Source: Andreprevotia sp. IGB-42 (GTDB lineage: Bacteria > Pseudomonadota > Gammaproteobacteria > Burkholderiales > Chitinibacteraceae). Taken from it: 64,000 bases of DNA. Each line of letters begins with the position of its first letter. The first letter of the stretch is position 1. The notes under the pieces are model-generated. The model saw only the letters and a list, made by a program, of their open reading frames with translations. It was not told the origin of the DNA and made no database searches. The stretch is from positions 62,001 through 126,000 of the forward strand of contig NZ_WXTX01000013.1 in NCBI RefSeq assembly GCF_009848685.1, given 5' to 3'. Made by a program: the position numbers and the translations under genes. This document shows, one piece after another, positions 1-9,627 of the stretch.

Positions 1-17
1 GAACGTGCGCGCAGTGC

Positions 18-221
18 TTAGCCACCGCCGACGGCGACCACCAGTTCAAGGCTGTCGCCATCGTTGAGCGTGGTTTCGGCATGCAGGCGCTTGGGTACGA
101 TCTCGCCGTTGACCTCGACGGCAAAACGCTTGCCGATCAGCTCAAGCTGCTCGGCCAGTTGCAGTACTGTCAGCGCGGCGGGGAAGGGGCGGGCTTCGCC
201 ATTGATGGAAAGCTGGATCAC
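18..221 (-). CDS. thiS: ThiS sulfur carrier protein
   Basis: Small ubiquitin-like protein (67 aa) that carries sulfur as a C-terminal thiocarboxylate to ThiG for the thiazole half of thiamin. The sequence begins MIQLSINGE and ends in VGGG, so the essential terminal Gly-Gly is present. The inner [14 protein letters not shown] segment is typical of the beta-grasp fold. Length is normal for ThiS. It lies 78 bp downstream of spoT on the same strand. Its usual partner thiG would lie past the left window edge if present, so the pathway context cannot be checked here. Confidence 0.93.
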   Translation of the reverse strand: MIQLSINGEARPFPAALTVLQLAEQLELIGKRFAVEVNGEIVPKRLHAETTLNDGDSLELVVAVGGG

Positions 222-299
222 GGCAGGGTTCGCACAGCGTTGGGATGCGCGATTTTACCACGCTGGCCGCCGCGCGCTGGCAACGGGGATGGGCGAAGT

Positions 300-2486
300 T
301 CAGTTGCGCGCGCGGTTGATGCGGTAGACGTTGGGCAGGCTGCGCAGGCCACGCAGGATCTTGGCCAGGTGCTGGCGGTTGTTCACCTGCAGCGTGAACT
401 GGATCTGCATGTAGCGGGCATCGTCGTCTTCCGGCTCCTGCGTGGAGACGGCGGCGATGTTGGCATCCTGCTCGGCAATGGCGGCGGCAATGGTGGCCAG
501 CGCGCCGCGGGCGTTGTCCACCAGGATGCGGATGGGCACGTCGAACAGCCGGGTGACTTCCGGATCCCACTCCACGTCGATCAGTTTCTCGGTATCGACA
601 CGGCCCTTGGACAGCACCGGGCAATCATGAGTGTGGATGATGAGGCCCTGGTCTTTCTTGACGAGACCCAGAATGGGGTCGCCCGGGATGGGGTTGCAGC
701 AGCGGGCAAACTGGATGGCCATGCCTTCGGTGCCGCGTATGGTCACCGCCGGGCCTTTGCGGTTGGCAGGGGCTTCTTCCTTCCACTGGCCGGCCAGTTG
801 CGCCAGGCGCTTGGCCACCATCACCGGCAGGCGCTTGCCCAGGCCCAGTTCGGCCAGCACATCGTCGTGATTGCGCGCGCTGCTTTCCTTGAAATAGCGC
901 TCCCATACGTCGTCGGTAGCGATGTCCGGCGACAGGTGCAGGCTGGCAAAGGCGCTGGCCAGCAGGCGGTCGCCCAGTTGCACCGATTCATCAAAACGCA
1001 TGGTCTTGAGGAAGTGGCGGATATGGCCACGCGCACGGCCGGTGGTGACGAAAGTCAGCCAGCTCGGGTTGGGCTTGGCATGGGCGGCGGTGATGATTTC
1101 GACCTGGTCACCGTTTTTCAGGTGATAGCGCAGCGGCACCAGCTCGTGGTTGATCTTGGCGGCAATACAGCGGTTGCCGATGTCGGTGTGCACCGCGTAC
1201 GCAAAGTCCACACAGGTGGCGCCTTGCGGCAGGTTGAGGATCTTGCCCTTGGGCGTGAACACGTAAACCTGATCCGGGAACAGGTCGACCTTGATGTGTT
1301 CGAGGAACTCGGCCGCATCGCCCGATTCGGACTGGATTTCCAGCAGGCTCTGCAGCCACTGGTGGGTTTTCTTCTGCACGTCCGAGATGCTGTCGTCGCC
1401 GCTCTTGTACATCCAGTGGCTGGCCACGCCGGCATCCGCAATGCGGTGCATTTCCTGTGTGCGGATCTGGATTTCGATCGGCGTGCCATACGGGCCGAAC
1501 AGTGTGGTGTGCAGGCTCTGGTAGCCGTTCGACTTGGGGATGGCGATGTAGTCCTTCACCTTGCCGGCAATGGGCTTGTACAGCGCATGCAGTGCGCCCA
1601 GTGTCAGGTAACAGGTGGGGATGTCCTTGACGATCACGCGGAACGCATAGATATCCAGCACTTCGGAAAAGCTCAGCTGCTTTTCCAGCATCTTGCGATA
1701 GATGCTGTTGAGGTTCTTTTCGCGCCCGGATACATGCGCTTCGATATGCGCATCGGCCAGCTTGTGCTTGATGCCGTCCAGGATCTTGCTCACCACTTCG
1801 CGGCGGTTGCCGCGCGCGGCTTTCAGCGCCTTGGACAGCACGCTGTAGCGGCGCGGGTGCAGGTACTTGAGCGACAGGTCGTCCAGCTCCTGGTACACCG
1901 CATTCAGGCCGATGCGGTTGGCAATCGGCGCATAGATGTCCATGGTTTCGCGGGCAATGCGCTTTTGCTTGTCCGGCCGCATCGCATCCATGGTGCGCAT
2001 GTTGTGCAGCCGGTCTGCCAGCTTGATGATCATCACGCGCACGTCGCGCGCCATTGCCAGCAGCATCTTGCGGAAGTTCTCCGCCTGCGCTTCTTCCTTG
2101 CTCTGGAATTCGAGCTTGTCGATCTTGCTCATGCCGTCGACCAGCTCGGCCACTGGCTTGCCGAACTTCTCGGTGATTTCCAGCTTGGAAACGCCGGTGT
2201 CTTCCATCACGTCGTGCATCAGCGCGGCGGCCAGCGCCTGTGCGTCCAGATGCCAGGCGGTGAGCATGCTGGCCACGGCCAGCGGGTGCGAGATATATGG
2301 CTCGCCAGACTGGCGCTTCTGGTCGCGGTGTGCGGCTTCGGAAAAAACAAAAGCCCGGGCCAGCATCTCGCGGTCCTCGGGCTTCAGGTATTGCGTTTCT
2401 TCGGTCAGGAAGTGGTTGGCCGCATCCAGCACGTGCGGCGCCATGGCCGCAAGTTCGGGTACGTCGTGCGCAGCCAGTGCGGCCAT
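300..2486 (-). CDS. spoT: Bifunctional (p)ppGpp synthetase/hydrolase SpoT
   Basis: RelA/SpoT homologue of 728 aa that makes and degrades the stringent-response alarmone. Domains in order: N-terminal HD hydrolase (HPLAVASML and MHDVMEDTGV motifs), synthetase (KSNGYQSLHTT), TGS (VFTPKGKILNLPQG), and a C-terminal ACT domain ending QVNNRQHLAKILRGLRSL. The intact HD motif points to hydrolase activity, so SpoT rather than RelA. The open frame continues upstream to 2552 inside rpoZ. I chose ATG 2486 because AAAGG precedes it at a normal distance and it gives the family N-terminus. It follows rpoZ by 13 bp, in the classic rpoZ-spoT operon. Confidence 0.96.
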   Translation of the reverse strand: MAALAAHDVPELAAMAPHVLDAANHFLTEETQYLKPEDREMLARAFVFSEAAHRDQKRQSGEPYISHPLAVASMLTAWHLDAQALAAALMHDVMEDTGVSKLEITEKFGKPVAELVDGMSKIDKLEFQSKEEAQAENFRKMLLAMARDVRVMIIKLADRLHNMRTMDAMRPDKQKRIARETMDIYAPIANRIGLNAVYQELDDLSLKYLHPRRYSVLSKALKAARGNRREVVSKILDGIKHKLADAHIEAHVSGREKNLNSIYRKMLEKQLSFSEVLDIYAFRVIVKDIPTCYLTLGALHALYKPIAGKVKDYIAIPKSNGYQSLHTTLFGPYGTPIEIQIRTQEMHRIADAGVASHWMYKSGDDSISDVQKKTHQWLQSLLEIQSESGDAAEFLEHIKVDLFPDQVYVFTPKGKILNLPQGATCVDFAYAVHTDIGNRCIAAKINHELVPLRYHLKNGDQVEIITAAHAKPNPSWLTFVTTGRARGHIRHFLKTMRFDESVQLGDRLLASAFASLHLSPDIATDDVWERYFKESSARNHDDVLAELGLGKRLPVMVAKRLAQLAGQWKEEAPANRKGPAVTIRGTEGMAIQFARCCNPIPGDPILGLVKKDQGLIIHTHDCPVLSKGRVDTEKLIDVEWDPEVTRLFDVPIRILVDNARGALATIAAAIAEQDANIAAVSTQEPEDDDARYMQIQFTLQVNNRQHLAKILRGLRSLPNVYRINRARN

Positions 2487-2499
2487 GGGCTGCCTTTGA

Positions 2500-2706
2500 T
2501 CAGCTGCGGCGGGCCAGCATCTCGCGGCCAACAACGCCGGCTGCCACTTCACGCAGTGCCAGTACGGTGGGCTTGTCGCGGCCCGGGTGGTCTACTTGCG
2601 GGGTGGAGCCGTTGGCGAGCTGGCGGGCGCGGTACGCGGCTGCCAAAGTCAAGTCGAAGCGGTTATCGATGTTGTGCAGGCAATCTTCAACGGTGACACG
2701 GGCCAT
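2500..2706 (-). CDS. rpoZ: RNA polymerase omega subunit
   Basis: Omega subunit (68 aa), which helps assemble beta-prime into RNA polymerase and takes part in ppGpp binding. The protein starts [10 protein letters not shown], the standard betaproteobacterial N-terminus, and contains [16 protein letters not shown]. An ATG two codons upstream (2712) is possible. GGAGA sits only 1 base before that ATG but at ideal spacing before 2706, so 2706 is preferred. It lies between gmk and spoT on the same strand, the conserved gmk-rpoZ-spoT order. Confidence 0.96.
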   Translation of the reverse strand: MARVTVEDCLHNIDNRFDLTLAAAYRARQLANGSTPQVDHPGRDKPTVLALREVAAGVVGREMLARRS

Positions 2707-2776
2707 GATCATTCTCCAAAAACAGCGCCGCCCGCAGGCGGCGAAAAAACCATTCTACCAGACCCGGCGGCCGGGT

Positions 2777-3391
2777 TCAGCCTTTAAGGCTGCTGATCAG
2801 ATCAACGTGACGTGTGCTCTGGCGCGGCAGCTTCAAACGCTCGGCGCGCACGATGCTGACGATGTCGCGCACCGCCTCGTCGATATGCTCGTTGACGATC
2901 ACGTAATCGAATTCGTCCACATGGCTGATTTCCTCGCGCGCGGCAGACATGCGGCGGGCGATGGTGGCTTCGTCATCCTTGCCACGGTTGCGCAGGCGCG
3001 TTTCCAGCACGTCTACAGACGGCGGCAGCACGAACAGGCCGATCGATTGCGGGAACAGCCGGCGCACCTGCTGCGCGCCTTGCCAGTCGATTTCCAGCAG
3101 GATGTCGCGGCCGTTCTCGATCACCTCGTTGATCCACACCTGCGAGGTGCCGTAGTAATTGCCGTACACCTCGGCGTGTTCAAGCAACTCGCCCGAGTTG
3201 ATCATGCGCTCGAACTCGGGACGCCCGACGAAATGGTAGTCCTTGCCATCGAGCTCGCCCGAGCGCGGAGCACGCGTGGTGAACGAAATGGACAGCTGAA
3301 CATTTTGATCTGCAGCCAGCAGCGCTGCGACCAGGGTCGTCTTGCCGGCGCCGGACGGCGCGGTGACCACGAATACATTACCTTTGGCCAT
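2777..3391 (-). CDS. gmk: Guanylate kinase
   Basis: Phosphorylates GMP to GDP with ATP in the cytoplasm. At 204 aa it has normal length. The P-loop APSGAGKT is at residues 11-18, and the GMP-binding region TTRAPRSGELDGKDYHFV follows. It is the first gene of the gmk-rpoZ-spoT set and lies 70 bp upstream of rpoZ. No strong ribosome-binding site is visible before the start, but the N-terminus MAKGNVFVV fits the family. A hairpin terminator and the flagellin gene lie upstream. Confidence 0.96.
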   Translation of the reverse strand: MAKGNVFVVTAPSGAGKTTLVAALLAADQNVQLSISFTTRAPRSGELDGKDYHFVGRPEFERMINSGELLEHAEVYGNYYGTSQVWINEVIENGRDILLEIDWQGAQQVRRLFPQSIGLFVLPPSVDVLETRLRNRGKDDEATIARRMSAAREEISHVDEFDYVIVNEHIDEAVRDIVSIVRAERLKLPRQSTRHVDLISSLKG

Positions 3392-3453
3392 GCTTGGAAA
3401 CTCGCTGAAAAACTACAGGCAGGTTAGCACATACTCTGCGCGATCGCGCAGCG

Positions 3454-3482
3454 AAAAAAAGGGACGGCGAACCGTCCCTTTT
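3454..3482 (-). terminator. Rho-independent terminator of fliC
   Basis: A perfect 7-bp stem (GGGACGG/CCGTCCC) with a 4-base loop. Read on the minus strand it is followed by seven T residues. It sits 17 bp past the flagellin stop codon. A 14-bp perfect palindrome, TGCGCGATCGCGCA, lies just beyond at 3437-3450. The plus-strand side has a shorter T run, so weak two-way action is possible. Confidence 0.88.
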
Positions 3483-3498
3483 CGAGCTGCTGCGCCGC

Positions 3499-5130
3499 TT
3501 AGCGCTGCAGTAGCGACAATACCTGCTGCGGCAACTGGTTAGCCTGCGACAGCATGGCGGTGCCAGCCTGCTGCAGGATCTGCCCACGGGTCAGCGTGGC
3601 GGTTTCCTGGGCAAAGTCGGTGTCCTGGATGCGGCTGCGCGCCGCACTCAGGTTCTCCGAATTGGTGGCCAGGTTGGCGATCGTTGCCGAGAAGCGGCTT
3701 TGCAGTGCACCGAACTTGGCACGCTGGTCGTTGATCAGCGTCAGTGCATCGTCAACCACGCGCAGTGCCTGGGTGGCGCCTTCCACGGTGGAGACATCGA
3801 GCTTTTCCACCGTCTTCAGGTCGGCCTGGTACGACACGCCCGAACCGAACACCATGCCGCTGACCGAACCCGCCGGCGGATTGGCGCCGGTAAAGAACAC
3901 GCCGGAGCCGAATGCCGCGGTATTGGTGGTGAGCGAGTACGACGTGGCCGAGTTGAGCACCACCTGGCCGGCAAAGTAGGCCGTACCGGTGGCACCGGCA
4001 GTGAAGACCGAGCCGCTGGCCAGCCGTTGCGACGAACCATTGGACGATGCCGGATCGTAGTTCCATTGCGTGAGCGCGCCGCCGAAACCGCTGGCGATGC
4101 CGCTGGACGAACCGAGCACGATGTTCTGCCCGTCATCCGCCACCAGTTTCACGCCGTAGCTGGTGGTACCCACTGTGTTCTGGAATACCTGTACCTGCGC
4201 GGTCACGCCGGTGGACGACGATTTGGCGTTGAACGCCGATACCGCCTGCTGGTATTCATCGGCCTCGATGGTGCCGTTGCCGTTGGCATCGGCAATGTTG
4301 AACGTCACCGACTGGAAGGTGCTGCTCTTGGAAGCCACTGACAGCGTGAATGCGCCGGAGCCCATGGTCAGCACGGTTTCCGTGCGGGCGCTGGCTTTCA
4401 CGCCGGTATTGGCCTGGTTGATCTTGGCGGCAATGTCGTTGGCCATGTCGGTATCGTTCACCGAGATGCTCACGCCATTGATGCTGAACGTGCCCGAGGC
4501 GGTTACCGCCACGCCGGCCGCATTCACCGAGCCGGTAGCGCCCGGCGCGAACGCCACGCCCGAAGCAGCCCGGTTGCTGATGGCCAGTGCGCCGGTACCG
4601 TTGCCATCGCCGATCTGGTACGTGCCGTACTGGTTGGTACGCAGGTTGGCCGTGGTCGCAGTGATGGTTTCGTTGGCGTTGGCGCCCACCTGGTAGATGG
4701 CGGCGGTAAACGTGCCATCGAACAGTTTCTGCCCGTTGAACTGGGTGGTTTGCGCGAAGCGGTCGAGTTCCGACGTCAACTGCGATACTTCGGAGTTGAT
4801 GGCGGCGCGGTCGCTGCTGGAGTTGGTGGCGTTGCCCGATTGCACTGCCAGCTCGCGGATGCGCTGCAGGATATCGGTCATCTGCCCCAGTGCGCCTTCG
4901 CCCGTCTGCGACAGCGAGATGCCGTCGTTGGCGTTGCGTTGCGCCTGGTCAGACCCGCGTATCTGCGAGGTCATCCGTTGCGAAATGGCGAGGCCGGCGG
5001 CATCGTCCTTGGCGCTGTTGATCCGCAAACCCGAGGACAGTCGTTGCAGCGATGTATTCAGGCTGTCTTGTGACTTGTTCAGGTTATGTTGAGCATTCAG
5101 CGATGGAATGTTCGTGTTAATGACTTGCAT
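3499..5130 (-). CDS. fliC: Flagellin with large central domain
   Basis: Structural subunit of the flagellar filament (543 aa). The N-terminal D0/D1 part ([20 protein letters not shown] to about residue 170) and the C-terminal part (about 445-543, ending in a Gln/Leu-rich helix, QQVLSLLQR) are canonical. The central variable domain of roughly 270 residues is rich in Ser, Thr, Gly and Ala. Within it, residues 281-292 ([12 protein letters not shown]) match a 12-residue EF-hand calcium loop, which is unusual for flagellin (see findings). AAGGG precedes the ATG. The gene stands alone with its own terminator; no chaperone or cap gene is adjacent. Confidence 0.95.
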   Translation of the reverse strand: MQVINTNIPSLNAQHNLNKSQDSLNTSLQRLSSGLRINSAKDDAAGLAISQRMTSQIRGSDQAQRNANDGISLSQTGEGALGQMTDILQRIRELAVQSGNATNSSSDRAAINSEVSQLTSELDRFAQTTQFNGQKLFDGTFTAAIYQVGANANETITATTANLRTNQYGTYQIGDGNGTGALAISNRAASGVAFAPGATGSVNAAGVAVTASGTFSINGVSISVNDTDMANDIAAKINQANTGVKASARTETVLTMGSGAFTLSVASKSSTFQSVTFNIADANGNGTIEADEYQQAVSAFNAKSSSTGVTAQVQVFQNTVGTTSYGVKLVADDGQNIVLGSSSGIASGFGGALTQWNYDPASSNGSSQRLASGSVFTAGATGTAYFAGQVVLNSATSYSLTTNTAAFGSGVFFTGANPPAGSVSGMVFGSGVSYQADLKTVEKLDVSTVEGATQALRVVDDALTLINDQRAKFGALQSRFSATIANLATNSENLSAARSRIQDTDFAQETATLTRGQILQQAGTAMLSQANQLPQQVLSLLQR

Positions 5131-5663
5131 CTCAATGTCCCTTTCGAGATTGGCGGCACGACGTTGCGATAGAGCCGTCTTGCTGGGGGTCGTGCAGCCC
5201 TAGTCAGGTTTAAGGGCGCATAAGAATTGAAGTGACGCCCCGGCTGATAACGCATGAAGCAATCCGCGTGCCAACCCGTATTTCCAGCAGATTCAAGGGT
5301 TTGCAGCCACTGGATGCAGGTGCTTGGCCAGCGCGCTCAAGGGGTACCGGCAAACCTTGCCGCTGTTGCCGTTGTGCTTGCCGCCGCTGGCTTACGTTTG
5401 GTAGCCCACATTTTTTCTGCCTGAGGAAAGCACCTATAGGCGGGGTGGGCTGCCCGACGGGACTATTGGTTCTTTGTAATATTCGCGTGTGCTAATCGGC
5501 TTGTCTGCTTGCAGCGGCATGTCGGCGTTCCTGCTGATTGCCTATACAAGAAATGCAGCTGAGGCCGGATCGCCCTGCAGCCGCCGCAGCGGGCGGGTTT
5601 TCGCCCGCATGCCACATTCAACGCGGGTTTGCGGCCATATGAGCCGCAACAAGGAGCAAGACA
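5131..5663. other. Intergenic region between fliC and the DUF1254 gene
   Basis: A 533-bp divergent gap that must hold the fliC promoter and probably the promoter of the DUF1254 cluster. I could not find a convincing sigma-28 box (TAAA-N15-GCCGATAA) in either orientation. A short hairpin lies at about 5589-5608 (GCGGGCG/CGCCCGC) without a T tract. I see no gene. Confidence 0.5.
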
Positions 5664-7160
5664 ATGCCTGATCTGAAACAGCTGCTGGCGGTACTGATCG
5701 CCGGCGTGATGACGAGCGCTGCCGCAACAGCTGCACCTTCGCGTTACGACGAACTGGCCAATGCGCCATTCCCCGATGGTTACCCGTCGCGCGCCACCGT
5801 GGCGGCGCTGCAGGACGAGTTGCTATTCCAGCGCGCGGTGCAGTCTTATATATGGGCGCTGCCGGCACTGAACATGTACGGCATGAAGGAGGGTTCCGAG
5901 CGCACCTTCGGCAAGGGCTACAACGTGCTGCCGATCTGGAAGGAGCGCCTCAACGCCAAAACGCTGGTCACCACGCCCAACTCGGACGTGATCTATGCAA
6001 TGGGCTACCTGGACCTGAAAGAAGATGGCCCGATGGTGATCGAGGTGCCGCCAGGCCTGCAGGGCATCCTGAACGATTTTTTCCAGCGGCCGATCTGCTC
6101 TGAAGGGCCGATCGATGGCCGCCAATGGTGTGGCGACGTCGGCTTGCCGGGGCCGGACAAGGGCAAGGGCGGCAAATACCTGGTGCTGCCACCGGACTAC
6201 AAGGGCGAAATACCTGCCGGCTACTACACGCTGCGCTCGCGTACCTATGGCGTATTCGTATTCTGGCGCGGTTTCTTCAAAGACCCGAAGCAGCTGGATG
6301 AACCGGTGAAGGTGATGGCGCAGACGCGCATCTACCCGCTGGGCAAGGAAGCCACTGCCAAGCCGATGCAGTTTCCCAATGCATCGAAAACGCCGGTGAA
6401 CATGCTCTACCCCACCGATGGCAAGGCATTCGAGATGCTGTCGCGCTTCATCGATAACGAATATGCCGATCCGCAGGATATGGAAATGCGCGGCATGCTG
6501 GCGGCGCTGGGCATCATCAAGGGCAGGCCGTTCCGCCCGGATGCCAGGGTGGGCAGCTTGCTGGACAAGGCTGCCAGGACCGCGGCCAAGATCGGCCACA
6601 GCATTTCCTACGAGCCACAGAGCATCGTGTCCAACGGTACCTGGTACGAAGACCGCCGCTGGCTGAATGTATTTCCCGGCAATGCCACCTTTACCGCGGA
6701 TACCTTCAATTACATCGATCCGCGTACCGGCTTCTTTACCAACGCCTATTCGGCCAGCCCGGGCATGGCGGTGAACATGGTGAATGTGGGCGCCAAGTAC
6801 CCGGCCACGTTCGTGGATGCCGATGGCGAGTTTTTGTCCGGCAGCAAGCATTACAAGCTGCATCTGCCCAAGGGTATTCCGGCGGCACTGTTCTGGTCGG
6901 TGACCGGGTATGACTCGATCACCGCATCCGGGCTCGATAACGGCCAGCCTTTCCCGTCGATCAACACCATGGACAAGCCGGCACAGAACGCCGATGGCGC
7001 CATCGACATCCATTTTGGCCCCAGCTCGCCCGGTGCCGGCAAGAACTGGCTGCGCACGCTGCCGGACAAGGGCTACTTCGTGATCCTGCGCCTGTACGGC
7101 CCCACGCAGCCGTTCTTCGACAAGAGCTGGAAGCCGGGTGATCTGGAACCGCAGAAATAA
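5664..7160 (+). CDS. DUF1254/DUF1214 domain protein, exported
   Basis: 498-aa protein of the DUF1254 (N-terminal) plus DUF1214 (C-terminal) family, whose biochemical role is not established. A signal peptide (MPDLKQLLAVLIAGVMTSAAATAA) directs it to the periplasm. The N-terminal half carries the family pattern YIWALPALNMYGMKEG and TTPNSDVIYAMGYLDL. The C-terminal half has IPAALFWSVTGYDSITASG and ends in PFFDKSWKPGDLEP, as DUF1214 domains do. AAGGAG lies 8 bp before the ATG. It opens a plus-strand cluster with a second DUF1254 gene, an outer-membrane-type protein and an alkylsulfatase, suggesting a shared role in handling an amphiphile or another exported substrate. That role is inference. Confidence 0.85.
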   Translation: MPDLKQLLAVLIAGVMTSAAATAAPSRYDELANAPFPDGYPSRATVAALQDELLFQRAVQSYIWALPALNMYGMKEGSERTFGKGYNVLPIWKERLNAKTLVTTPNSDVIYAMGYLDLKEDGPMVIEVPPGLQGILNDFFQRPICSEGPIDGRQWCGDVGLPGPDKGKGGKYLVLPPDYKGEIPAGYYTLRSRTYGVFVFWRGFFKDPKQLDEPVKVMAQTRIYPLGKEATAKPMQFPNASKTPVNMLYPTDGKAFEMLSRFIDNEYADPQDMEMRGMLAALGIIKGRPFRPDARVGSLLDKAARTAAKIGHSISYEPQSIVSNGTWYEDRRWLNVFPGNATFTADTFNYIDPRTGFFTNAYSASPGMAVNMVNVGAKYPATFVDADGEFLSGSKHYKLHLPKGIPAALFWSVTGYDSITASGLDNGQPFPSINTMDKPAQNADGAIDIHFGPSSPGAGKNWLRTLPDKGYFVILRLYGPTQPFFDKSWKPGDLEPQK

Positions 7161-7275
7161 GTACGGCCCGCCGGCGTTGCTGCTTGTGCAGGCAACGATG
7201 CCCGCCATGGCATTCCGGCCCGGTGCTTGCGATGCCTTTGCCAACGTATTCAAAAACTGACTGAGAAAACCCACG

Positions 7276-8736
7276 ATGCCCCTATTCCGTACGCTGATCG
7301 CTGCTGCAGTGTTTGCCACCGCAAGTAGCCTGACCATGCCGGTATTGCACGCAAAGGACGCTGCCGCACCTGCGGTTGCCGGCCCGGTTGCAGGCACCCG
7401 CATCACCGAGGCTTATGCGCGGCTGGTGGCCCGTGATGCGTATTTCTGGGCGTGGCCGATGACGAATATCTATAACCGCCGCCTGGCGTTCAAGGATTTG
7501 CCCGAGCCTGGCCTGATGGGCGGCATCGTGCCGATCGCGCCGATCAACCGCTTGTCCATGCTGACCGATTACATCGATCCGGCTGAGCGACTGGTGGCCT
7601 GCCCGAATCAGGACGTGGTGTATGGTGCTGGCAGCATCGCGCTGGACCTGGAGCCGGTGGTGCTGCAGGTGCCGGATTTTGGCGACCGCTTCTGGGTATA
7701 CTAGGTGGTGGACATCCGCTCGGACAGTTTTGCCGACCTGGGCAAGATGTATGGCACCAAACCGGGCTTCTACCTGCTGGTGGGGCCGGACTGGCAGGGC
7801 AAGGTGCCCAAGGGCATCAGCAAGGTATTCCGTGCCAGCACCAATACCGGTTTCGTGATTCCGCGCGTGTTCCAGAACGATAGCGCTACCGACAAGGCTG
7901 CAGTGCAAAGCGTGCTGGCAGGTGTGGACATGTATCCGCTCAGCCAGTACACCGGCAAGGCGAAGCAGGTTGACTGGGCGGGGATCAAGCACTTCCCGGC
8001 ACAGGCAAGCGCAGATGGCGGCGAAACCAGATGGGTGGACCCGAACAAATTCTTTGATGAGTTGCCCGCCGTGCTCAAGGATGCACGGCCATTGCCGGGC
8101 GAGGCCGCGCGCTATGCGCAGGTGCTGGCGGTGCTTGCCGCCGCGAAGCAGGACCCGGCGCTGAAAGCGGCCATGGTGGATGAAGCGACCAAGGCCGAGA
8201 GCGAACTGGTTTCGCCCTTGCTGCAGTTCCGCAATTACGGGCTGCAATTGCCATCGCACTGGAGCACGGTAAGCAACGGCGCCCAGTTCGGTACCGATTA
8301 TTTCACCCGCACCGCGGTGGCCAAATCCAATATCTTCGTCAACAAGCAGAACGAAACCAAATACTTTTACCAGGACCTGGATGCGGCGGGCGCGCGGCTC
8401 AACGGTGCGGGCCGTTACACGCTGACGTTTGCCAGGGGGCAGTTGCCGCCAGTGCGTGGTTTCTGGTCGGTCACGCTGTACAGCGCCGAGCATTTCTTTG
8501 CGCCCAATGATCTGAAGCGTTATTCGATCGGCACCAAGAACAAGGCGCTCAAACCCAATGCCGATGGCTCGCTGACCATCTACGTGCAACCTGATTCGCC
8601 GGGCGCGGACAAGGAAAGCAACTGGTTGCCAGCGCCGCAGGGCGACGATTTCTCGCTCTATATCCGTGCCTACTGGCCAGAAGCTGCCGCGGGGGATGGC
8701 CGCTGGACGCCGCCTGCCGTGCTGAAGGGGCAGTAA
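7276..8736 (+). pseudogene. Second DUF1254/DUF1214 gene, interrupted by one in-frame amber codon
   Basis: The reading frame runs from ATG 7276 to TAA 8736 with a single internal TAG at 7702-7704. Codons 1-142 encode a signal peptide (MPLFRTLIAAAVFATASSLTMPVLHA) and the DUF1254 start, ending in FGDRFWVY. The next codon is the TAG, and translation resumes in the same frame with VVDIRSDSFADLGKMYG through the DUF1214 end (343 codons from 7705). No base is lost or gained. Homologues, as I recall them, have Gln at this point, so a CAG-to-TAG change is the simplest cause. The downstream part has only GTG 7705 to restart on and no ribosome-binding site. It may be a recent pseudogene, a sequencing error, or a suppressed stop. 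Confidence 0.8.
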
Positions 8737-8766
8737 GTGACGCATACCCTGCCAGAGCGGGTCACG

Positions 8767-9555
8767 ATGCCGCGCCGCCTTGCCATGCTGGCTGCGCTGG
8801 ATGTATTGCCGCAACTGGCGCATGCCGACGATGAACTGCAGAAAAAACTGGCCAACCCGGTGGCCGATATCGTCACCCTGCCGTTCCAGTACAACACCAC
8901 ATTGCATGTGGGGCCGCTGGAAAAACCGCAGCAGACGCTGAATATCCAGCCGGTGTACCCGACTACGCTCAACGATGAATGGAAGTGGATCAACCGCGCC
9001 ATCATCCCGGTGACGTCCAACCCGGCGATGGCGGCCAACGGCGAGCGTGAAACCGGCTTGGGCGATATCACCTGGCAAAGCTTTTTTTCACCGAAGTCAG
9101 AAGGCCTGATCTGGGGCTTCGGCCCGGCCATGTTGCTCGATACGGCCAGCAAGGATGCCTTGGGCACCGGTAAATGGAGCGCAGGCCCTACCGCGCTGGC
9201 GCTGGTTGAATCCCGCCAGTGGACAGCGGGGGCGCTGGTAACGCAGCTGTGGTCGTTTGCCGGTGACGACAAGCGTAGCGATGTGAACCTGCTGCAGTTG
9301 CAGCCTATCATCAGCTACCGGCTGAATCCGGCTGTATCAGTAGGCTATATCGGCATCATCACCGCCAACTGGGAAGAAAAGCGTTCTTCGCAGCGCTGGA
9401 CGGTGCCGGTGGGCGGCTCGGTATCGGGACTGACCAAGCCGCACGGCTTCGTGCCGGTGAATTACGTGCTGGGCGCCGGCTACAACGCCATCCGTCCCGA
9501 TAGCGCAGGCGACTGGTTCTTCCGCTTTCAGGTCAATTTCATCCTGCCCAAATGA
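8767..9555 (+). CDS. Outer-membrane beta-barrel-type protein (transporter / MetA-pathway phenol-degradation-like)
   Basis: 262-aa protein with a signal peptide (MPRRLAMLAALDVLPQLAHA). The mature part resembles the family of outer-membrane proteins annotated as transporter or neuromedin U: PVADIVTLPFQYNT near the start, alternating hydrophobic strands, GLGDITWQSFFSPK, and the C-terminal strand FFRFQVNFILPK. A GTG at 8737 directly after the preceding stop would add ten residues. I prefer ATG 8767 because the signal peptide then starts normally. It sits inside the DUF1254-alkylsulfatase cluster and may pass substrate or product across the outer membrane; that role is inferred from position. Confidence 0.7.
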   Translation: MPRRLAMLAALDVLPQLAHADDELQKKLANPVADIVTLPFQYNTTLHVGPLEKPQQTLNIQPVYPTTLNDEWKWINRAIIPVTSNPAMAANGERETGLGDITWQSFFSPKSEGLIWGFGPAMLLDTASKDALGTGKWSAGPTALALVESRQWTAGALVTQLWSFAGDDKRSDVNLLQLQPIISYRLNPAVSVGYIGIITANWEEKRSSQRWTVPVGGSVSGLTKPHGFVPVNYVLGAGYNAIRPDSAGDWFFRFQVNFILPK

Positions 9556-9627
9556 TTTCCGGATACACCCGCAGGTGTAGCAAAGCAGTAGCGATGTTCC
9601 ATTCACCCATCCTTGAAGAGGTTAACG

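Noticed and set aside
81-2696. Long open frame on the plus strand opposite spoT
   Set aside because: It is the antisense shadow of spoT in high-GC sequence; its protein has no motif and biased composition.
5200-5260. Possible sigma-28 promoter for fliC (TAAG...GCTGATAA)
   Set aside because: It lies on the plus strand, away from fliC, with wrong spacing (14 instead of about 11 between extended elements).
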